DNA of 64,000 nucleotides, taken from Scleropages formosus (lineage: Eukaryota > Chordata > Actinopteri > Osteoglossiformes > Osteoglossidae). Under the pieces are notes generated by a model that was given only the letters and a program-made list of their open reading frames with translations, had not been told where the DNA came from and did not search any database. How positions within the stretch are numbered: the first letter of the stretch is position 1; each line of letters starts with the position of its first letter. Both the position numbers and the translations under genes were made by a program. Shown here piece after piece: positions 58,768-64,000 of the stretch. The DNA is taken from positions 28,120,160 to 28,184,159 of the forward strand of contig NC_041812.1 of the NCBI RefSeq assembly GCF_900964775.1. The letters are read 5' to 3'.

Positions 58768-58861
58768 CAAGGAATGTGCTGGACATGTCCTCGGACACCT
58801 GGACTCCAGAGCAACTCATCTCAGACAGGTGGGAGAGCTCTCAGTTCAGCATCTGCTTAAA
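58768..58861 (-). pseudogene. pde4a: pde4a pseudogene exon 6 (UCR2), stop
   Basis: 94 nt, the expected length. Reads FKQMLN-stop-ELSHLSEMSCSG then VQVSEDMSSTFL. The stop TGA replaces an Arg codon of the family (MLNREL), and SRSG has become SCSG. The donor is GC (GCGAGT) instead of GT. Confidence 0.9.
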
Positions 58862-59402
58862 CTGTGGGCGGAGTCAATCAGGATGAGAGAGTGTGTTTGT
58901 TTTGTGCTCCTTCTTTCACAGTGAATACACACACACAGCCCTGTGAAGTCCATTGTACATGCTCATCCTCACAGACCCACAGCGTTCCATAACCAGTCTC
59001 CATGGCAAGAAAAAAGGTTTCCCTGGCAACCGAATCTTGACATCGTTCAGGATCAGTGTTGGTGTTTTGGAAAAACACCACAGTGGTGAGCAGATGGAGA
59101 GACGTGACATACATCCTACAGCAGTGAGACTCGGAGAGAGACACCACACACGGTAGCACTCAGCGGGCGTCTCTAAGAAAGTGCACAAAGAGTGCCCAGC
59201 TGGACAGCAGCGGGAAACGCACCACACACAGCTGGGTGTTAATCTAAGTGACGCTATGCACAGATGGGGGGCAGTCTGAGTGAGAAAACACACACAGTGG
59301 AAGGATGACCGCAGGTCACGTTTGGGGGGTTGTCACACACTCTCACATGGTGGTTGTCGGTGCCGCGGTACGAGTGTCAGTTAGCACAGGTGAGATCTGC
59401 AC

Positions 59403-59515
59403 CTTGGTCGAGGCCACGTCGCTGACGGAGCGGTGTGTTTCGATGGTCTCCAGCTGGTCCAAGCACCAGTCCAGCTCCTCCAAGGTCTCGCGAGCCAGTT
59501 GCTGGTAGGCCTCCT
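59403..59515 (-). pseudogene. pde4a: pde4a pseudogene exon 5 (UCR2)
   Basis: 113 nt, the expected length; reads [20 protein letters not shown] then [18 protein letters not shown]; acceptor ACCTCACAG, donor GTGCAG. Confidence 0.93.
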
Positions 59516-59627
59516 CTGTGAGGTCACATGAAGGCAACATCAAGGTCACATGACTGTGCTGATGTTTGTGTGTGGATGAGTGCGAGTGTGAATGTGAGTG
59601 ATGCAAAGGGTATCAAACTAAACGTAC

Positions 59628-59677
59628 CGGAGACCACTGTCCTGGGAGTGGTTTGCTGCATTCCCAGTGGAGACCTC
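59628..59677 (-). pseudogene. pde4a: pde4a pseudogene exon 4 (linker)
   Basis: 50 nt, the expected length; reads RSPLGMQQTTPRTVVS; acceptor ACATGCAG and donor GTACGT. Confidence 0.87.
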
Positions 59678-59957
59678 CTGCATGTTACAACAGGGATACG
59701 TGAACAGCGCCACCTACTGGCCATTGTGGGGAGTGCAACATTATTTTGAGGCCGATGGAAAAAAGGCTTCACCACGTTCGAGGAACCACACAAAGCATCA
59801 TACTTTCACAGTTCAGTGACACAATGCTACTCACACACACTCTGTCAAACACGCTCTCACACACTCACAGACTGTCACAGAGGAGGTAGTAACATGGTTC
59901 TCACTGACTGCAGTGACAGTTTAGATTGGCAGGTTTCACCAAAAGCGAGACACCGAC

Positions 59958-60028
59958 TTGACCGTGGGTGATGAGACGTTGGCGAGGAGGGCAAAGTTGA
60001 TCCTTACAGATCGCAGACTTGCCAGAAC
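59958..60028 (-). pseudogene. pde4a: pde4a pseudogene exon 3 (UCR1)
   Basis: Reads VLASLRSVRINFALLANV then SSPTV; acceptor TTTCTTTCCAG. The end is set by phase at donor GTCGGT, a poor donor; TCG|GTGTCT would break the frame. Confidence 0.85.
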
Positions 60029-60172
60029 CTGGAAAGAAAGGAGAGCCTGATGAGTGATTGTGAGCAATGCTCTAGGCTGGATGAGTCATCCTCAGGGGTA
60101 AACCCAGCTGGAATTCAGGGCTCAAGAACCGAGGGACTCGGATCACCAACTCCGTGTGCAAAACAGCCTCAC

Positions 60173-60209
60173 CTGAGCAAAAGGGGTGACAATGAAGTCT
60201 TCTGTGAGC
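60173..60209 (-). pseudogene. pde4a: pde4a pseudogene exon 2 (UCR1)
   Basis: 37 nt, the length typical of this PDE4 exon; reads LTEDFIVTPFAQ between TCTCCTCAG and GTGAGG. Confidence 0.92.
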
Positions 60210-60842
60210 CTGAGGAGAGGAACGACAAGAACATAAAAGTCAAGCGTGCAAACAACAATTAGTGAATAAAACAAAGTACATAAAATTTCCTCCCACAGTG
60301 CAAAGACATTCTGTTCAGGTGAGCTGGGAACTCCAAACTGACCTTTCTGAACATCAGCACATGTGTGAGAAACGCCCAAAGAAAGGTCAAGAATGAGGAA
60401 GGTGATGGCATGTGAAGGTACAAACAATGGGACTTCAAAGTCAAAGTGAATGAAACACACAGTATTGGAGGAGAAGTGATTACTAAGCATTTTATGCACA
60501 GGCTCCTCAGGTTTTGGATGTCTGAGCCACAAATTGCTAAAGGCAAAAACATCTTCCAGTTTATTTGTGATTGCACTTTTCTTTAACTCTTTTTTTAAAA
60601 CATCTGTGGAGGAACAAATATGACCTGTGTCTACCCTCTGAGCTGAGAGATGGCAGTAAAGAGCAGCCAAATGGAAGAGGAGTGTGGGACCACCTGAATT
60701 CAGTTCACTTCCACAGTGTTTACAGCTCCTGCCTGGGGATCCTGAGTGTCAGCGATCAACAGCAAGATGAGGAATGCTACGTACGCTTATGGGATCAATC
60801 AATCAGTCATTACCTGGCATTCAATGGGAACTTGTGGAGGTC

Positions 60843-60950
60843 ACATATTTTTATTTACATTTATTCAGTTAGCAGACACTTTTCTCCAAGGCAATATACA
60901 TCCCAGCGAAAATACAATGTGTTCATTACATTAGGAGAAAGAGACACGTG
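60843..60950 (+). repeat. Dispersed fish repeat with TTTAGCAGAC-type tail
   Basis: Contains TTTACATTTATTCAGTTAGC and AGACACTTTTCTCCAAGGCA, the reverse orientation of the motif at 51,400-51,463; likely the same family. Confidence 0.5.
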
Positions 60951-61029
60951 ATTCTTAAGTAGTTAGTTTGTTTCTTTCCACCATATGAACCAATGTTCAG
61001 TCATATTTTGAGTCATTGTTAAATTCTGC

Positions 61030-61140
61030 AACGGAGTGTCATCACATGCAGAGTGTACCCTGCCTAGCTCTGTGCTCTGTGCTTCTGGAACAGGCTCTGG
61101 ACCACCGGGACCCCAAACTGGCCAAGTGGTTAACAACAGG
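61030..61140 (+). repeat. Dispersed repeat fragment
   Basis: ACAGGCTCTGGACCACCGGG and CAAGTGGTTAACA resemble the tail of a widespread fish SINE (GACAAGCGGTTA type). Confidence 0.35.
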
Positions 61141-61254
61141 AAAGGTGAAGTGGATCATTTTTCAATTGGAACACAGCTTGAAGTCCATCCAAGATGCCAT
61201 TCACCAACATTATAATTACTTGTTAAACACTGGCTTACAAATTGTTATGTTCTA

Positions 61255-61530
61255 GAATGCCCAGGAGGGGTGGGCTACCACTGGCCCATGGACCCCCAGA
61301 GGTTTTTTTCTCCCTCATCTTTCAGTTGGGAGTTTTTGTTCCTTTCCCCGGTGGCCAGTAGGCATACTTATAGCTCTATAATAAGTTCTTCATTATGGCA
61401 GCCATTAGTTGACCGTCTTCTTTGTTTGTATCCGTTTTTCTTGCCTTATGTCTGTGTTAAAGTGCTCTGTGTTACTGCATGAGAAGAGCGCTTTATAAAA
61501 AAATAAAATAATAATAATAATAAAAATACT
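61255..61530 (+). repeat. LINE-like 3' tail fragment
   Basis: CCCCCAGAGGTTTTTTTCTC, GTTGGGAGTTTTTGTTCC and GAGCGCTTTATAAAAAAATA followed by (AAT)n resemble fish LINE 3' ends. Confidence 0.4.
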
Positions 61531-61818
61531 AATGTCTCTAAAGGTTTTATTTTTTTTTAACCTATTATAGCTATCTGAGACATTTACAGAAACCAATCAG
61601 CAAATCAATCAAGTGACACCTCAATAACAATTAACCTTCCATGGATTGTGACTCGGTGGTGAAAAATGACTTTGGATTTACAAACAAAAAAGACTTCCGA
61701 ACACACATGGAGCCCCAGCTGTGTTTGCAGCTGTGAGTTCCGAGGACTAGTCAGTGAGCTTGTGAGATACACAGTGCGTTTAGAGACTGTGCAGAGATAT
61801 GGAGCGGGAGCCTCTTAC

Positions 61819-62004
61819 CCTTCGCTGGTAAGAGAGGAGTTGCGGGACATGGCCCTGGGAGACAGGTCGTAGTCGGAGTCCGAACGGTACAGGAAGGACT
61901 CGTGCCGCTGGCTCAGTGGGAAGTAGGGGTGCAGCAGCAGACCTGGACTCGCCTGCAAAGCCAGAAGACTCCGTTCTTGGGATGGAACATTGTCCACCTC
62001 CAGG
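61819..62004 (-). pseudogene. pde4a: pde4a pseudogene exon 1 (start of UCR1)
   Basis: 186 nt after acceptor TTTCTCACAG, donor GG|GTAAGA. Reads EVDNVPSQERS, QASPGLLLH, then RHESFLYRSDSDYDLSPRAM, then SRNSSLTSEG. The RRESF site of PDE4 (PKA phosphorylation, RRxS) has become RHESF. This is the best preserved block. Confidence 0.93.
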
Positions 62005-62449
62005 CTGTGAGAAACACGTAACTTGTGAGACCAGAGAGGGACTAGTGGAAACATTCACCTGGCCAGGTGCGCCTCCCGCACAGCTCCTACCTGTCCGAGT
62101 CAGCATGAGCAATGACGATACGCATTCTGCTGTCAGACGATACATTCGGGATGGAACTTACGTCGAACAGGGACTCGATTCTTTTGAAAGACGCCGTCTC
62201 GGCTACCAGTGTTCAACTCCTCGCTCTGGACGCTCTGCCTCACTCTCTAAATGAGAGATGTAACGCTGCATGCTGTATGAAGGAGCAGGAACTAACAAAG
62301 ACAAACTGGGTGAGAAAACTGTTGTGTTGATGCTCTCATACACAAGTAGAGACTGAAACAGGGCACGGTGACCCAAAGCTGGAGAAAAAAAAGATAATGC
62401 GTTTGCGTCAAGTGCGGAAAACAGAATAAGGTTCAGGTGTTTGCAAAAT

Positions 62450-62667
62450 GGGGGTGCGGTGGCGCAGTGGGTTGGACCACAGTCCTGCTTTCCGGTGGGT
62501 CTGGGGTTCGAGTCCCGCTTGGGGTTCCTTGCGACGGACTGGCGTCCCGTCCTGGGTGTGTCCCCTCCCCCTCCGGCCTTACGCCCTGTGTTACCGGGTA
62601 GGCTCCGGTTCCCCGTGACCCCGTATGGGATAAGCGGTTCTGAAAATGTGTGTGTGTGTGTGTGTGT
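62450..62667 (+). mobile_element. tRNA-derived SINE, copy 5
   Basis: Complete; tail (GT)n. Target duplication GTGTTTGCAAAAT at 62,437-62,449 and 62,668-62,680. Confidence 0.92.
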
Positions 62668-62680
62668 GTGTTTGCAAAAT

Positions 62681-63515
62681 CCCCAGAAAAGAACAAGCCC
62701 GAGAAAGCGGAAAGTTCCAACCCTAACCCTAGCTCCAACCCTGACTGTCACATCCTGAGCTGTGACAGGCATGCTGGTAGCAAAGAATCAGTAAGATGCC
62801 AGCAAAAATATCATCAGTGAAGTATTGACTCTTGCTGTTGCTGCTGCCTGTTCACATGCATTTCACTTTGTGCTGTTACACTGTTTGTTTTGGTCCAGTA
62901 TTTCACTTAAAATTTTCTGTTTGAACCAGGTTGGCTGCTGGGGGAAAGGCCTACCGGTATCCGTTTGTCCTTAACTATTAACATTTCTTAAATTAAACTA
63001 TGACAAGTACATCATGCAGGTGGTTGTTAAAAGTAAACACATTTACTGCAGTTTTCAAGGATCATTTCTGTAGTTTCTTTGCTTACCCTTCAGCAGTTTA
63101 ACATCTTTCTTGTGCTGGTTAGCCTGTATTGCAAACCAGATGGACTGAACCGCTTGGGGTATTTCTAGGTGGGAGTCCTTGGGCACAACCAACTTGACAG
63201 GGGTGATTTACTGTGTAATGGGATAAATGTTTTTGTATACTGTAAGATAGGGATATTTATAATAGACAAATGGTTCATATGGTTTGTATGCTTTTCTATT
63301 TATGTTGGGTGTTATTCTTGCAGAATATGCATTTTGGAATTAGTTGTTGAGGCTGTTACGGTGTAGCCAGAAGGGCGAAGTTTCTGCTATAAACCTTGTA
63401 TTTGGTCATTAATTAGGAGACTCACGCAGACTCATGGGGGAGACATTACTCCGCAACAAAAAACTAAAAAAATTCTCTGACAACACATGCAACTCTCCCA
63501 CAACTAGACACCCCA

Positions 63516-63518
<3 letters not shown>
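62681..63518. other. Non-coding stretch
   Basis: No exon recognised. 62,714-62,750 holds a short block of the CCCTAA/AGCTCC motif found at the right end of the window. Confidence 0.45.

Positions 63519-63554
<36 letters not shown>
63519..63554. repeat. (AC)n microsatellite
   Basis: 18 AC units. Confidence 0.92.
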
Positions 63555-63557
<3 letters not shown>

Positions 63558-63718
63558 ACGCCTTTACACACCTCCCAGCAACACTTCATTCACCAGCATC
63601 ACTCCACCGTGCACAAACACACCGAAAACAAAACTGACATGTTACAACCTGGAAGAGAACACATGTTGCCAGAGCAACCAAAATACAACTGTGCAAATAA
63701 AGTCCATAACTCTCCTCA

Positions 63719-64000
63719 GCCTAACCCTAACCTTAGCTCCAACCCTTAACCCTAGCCCAAGCTCACACCCAAAGACGTGCTCCGAACCTAGCCCTAGCTC
63801 ACACCGTAACCCAAGCTCTATGTGTAGCTCCAGCCCTAACCCTAGCTCCAACCCTAGCTCCTGCTCTATCCATAGTTCCAACCCTAAAACTAGCTCCAAC
63901 CCTTCGCCTTCCTCCAACCCTAACCCTAGCTGCAGCCTTATCCCTAGCTCCAACTTTAACCCTAGCTCAAACCCTAACCCTAGCTCCAAGCCTAAAACTT
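63719..64000. repeat. Degenerate CCCTAA/AGCTCC minisatellite
   Basis: Runs of AACCCTAACCCTAGCTCC and variants repeat in a loose 6- and 12-nt register to the window end. CCCTAA is the vertebrate telomere repeat on this strand but never occurs more than about twice in a row. The minus-strand open frame over it is only the Leu/Gly-rich reading of the repeat. Confidence 0.75.

Larger units (their letters stand above)
54316..62004 (-). pseudogene. pde4a: pde4a-like phosphodiesterase, unprocessed pseudogene
   Basis: PDE4 enzymes hydrolyse cAMP in the cytoplasm. Twelve exons are recognisable in order on the minus strand: 62,004-61,819; 60,209-60,173; 60,028-59,958; 59,677-59,628; 59,515-59,403; 58,861-58,768; 58,270-58,116; 57,559-57,461; 56,638-56,486; 56,022-55,923; 55,164-55,042; 54,496-54,316. 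Lengths 37, 50, 113, 94, 99, 100 and 123 nt and all phases fit PDE4 genes. They cover UCR1, UCR2 and most of the catalytic domain. [28 protein letters not shown] and the LAQ-ELGNL join point to subtype A. Lesions: in-frame stops in exons 6, 7 and 11, a 2-nt deletion in exon 12, a lost zinc ligand, a GC splice donor, and a missing ~165-nt exon between 55,164 and 55,923. The final exon and the 5' start exons are not found in the window. Introns rule out a retrocopy. Confidence 0.9.

Noticed and set aside
62450-62530. tRNA gene with box A and box B
   Set aside because: It is the head of a SINE with target duplications and a (GT)n tail; it does not fold as a full tRNA.
63642-63989. 115-aa Leu/Gly/Glu-rich open frame
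   Set aside because: It is the translation of the CCCTAA/AGCTCC minisatellite.

Overview
The window is vertebrate nuclear DNA, almost certainly from a teleost fish. The evidence is vertebrate-type nuclear tRNA genes, a CR1/L2-like LINE of the kind common in fish, the spliced exons of a phosphodiesterase-4 gene, and six copies of a tRNA-derived SINE with a (GT)n tail. From memory that SINE resembles one abundant in bonytongues (arowana group); this placement is an inference only. No operons, CRISPR arrays or prokaryotic genes are present.

Region 1 (1-38,990) is a direct tandem array of a roughly 3.86 kb unit. The window shows ten units and one edge unit, interrupted by a 100-N assembly gap at 33,798-33,897. 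Each unit joins a three-gene tRNA cluster to a dead LINE. The cluster is tRNA-Leu(AAG) and tRNA-Ser(CGA) on the minus strand and tRNA-Asp(GTC) on the plus strand. The LINE is on the minus strand and keeps the end of an ORF1 esterase, an APE-type endonuclease and a reverse transcriptase, with catalytic residues lost. Units are nearly identical, so amplification or homogenisation is recent. The last unit looks older in form: it keeps 532 bp more of LINE ORF1 and its tRNA-Ser has anticodon AGA instead of CGA.

Region 2 (38,984-41,597) is a head-to-head inverted copy of the LINE part. Region 3 (41,598-49,255) is a ~200-bp satellite. It starts with one inverted monomer, then shows higher-order repeats of about 1.6 kb (8 monomers) and later about 1.0 kb (5 monomers), and decays at its right edge, as centromeric or pericentromeric arrays often do.

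Region 4 (49,256-64,000) is ordinary fish sequence rich in dispersed repeats. It holds two decayed host genes, both on the minus strand. One is a two-exon C2H2-finger-like pseudogene (50,212-51,800) interrupted by a SINE-like insertion. The other is an unprocessed pde4a pseudogene (54,316-62,004): twelve exons are recognisable with the lengths and phases expected for PDE4, but three carry in-frame stops, one has a frameshift, one zinc-ligand His is lost, one exon is missing and the last exon is not found. A degenerate CCCTAA/AGCTCC minisatellite lies at the right end. I see no intact protein-coding gene in the window; the probably functional genes are the tRNAs.
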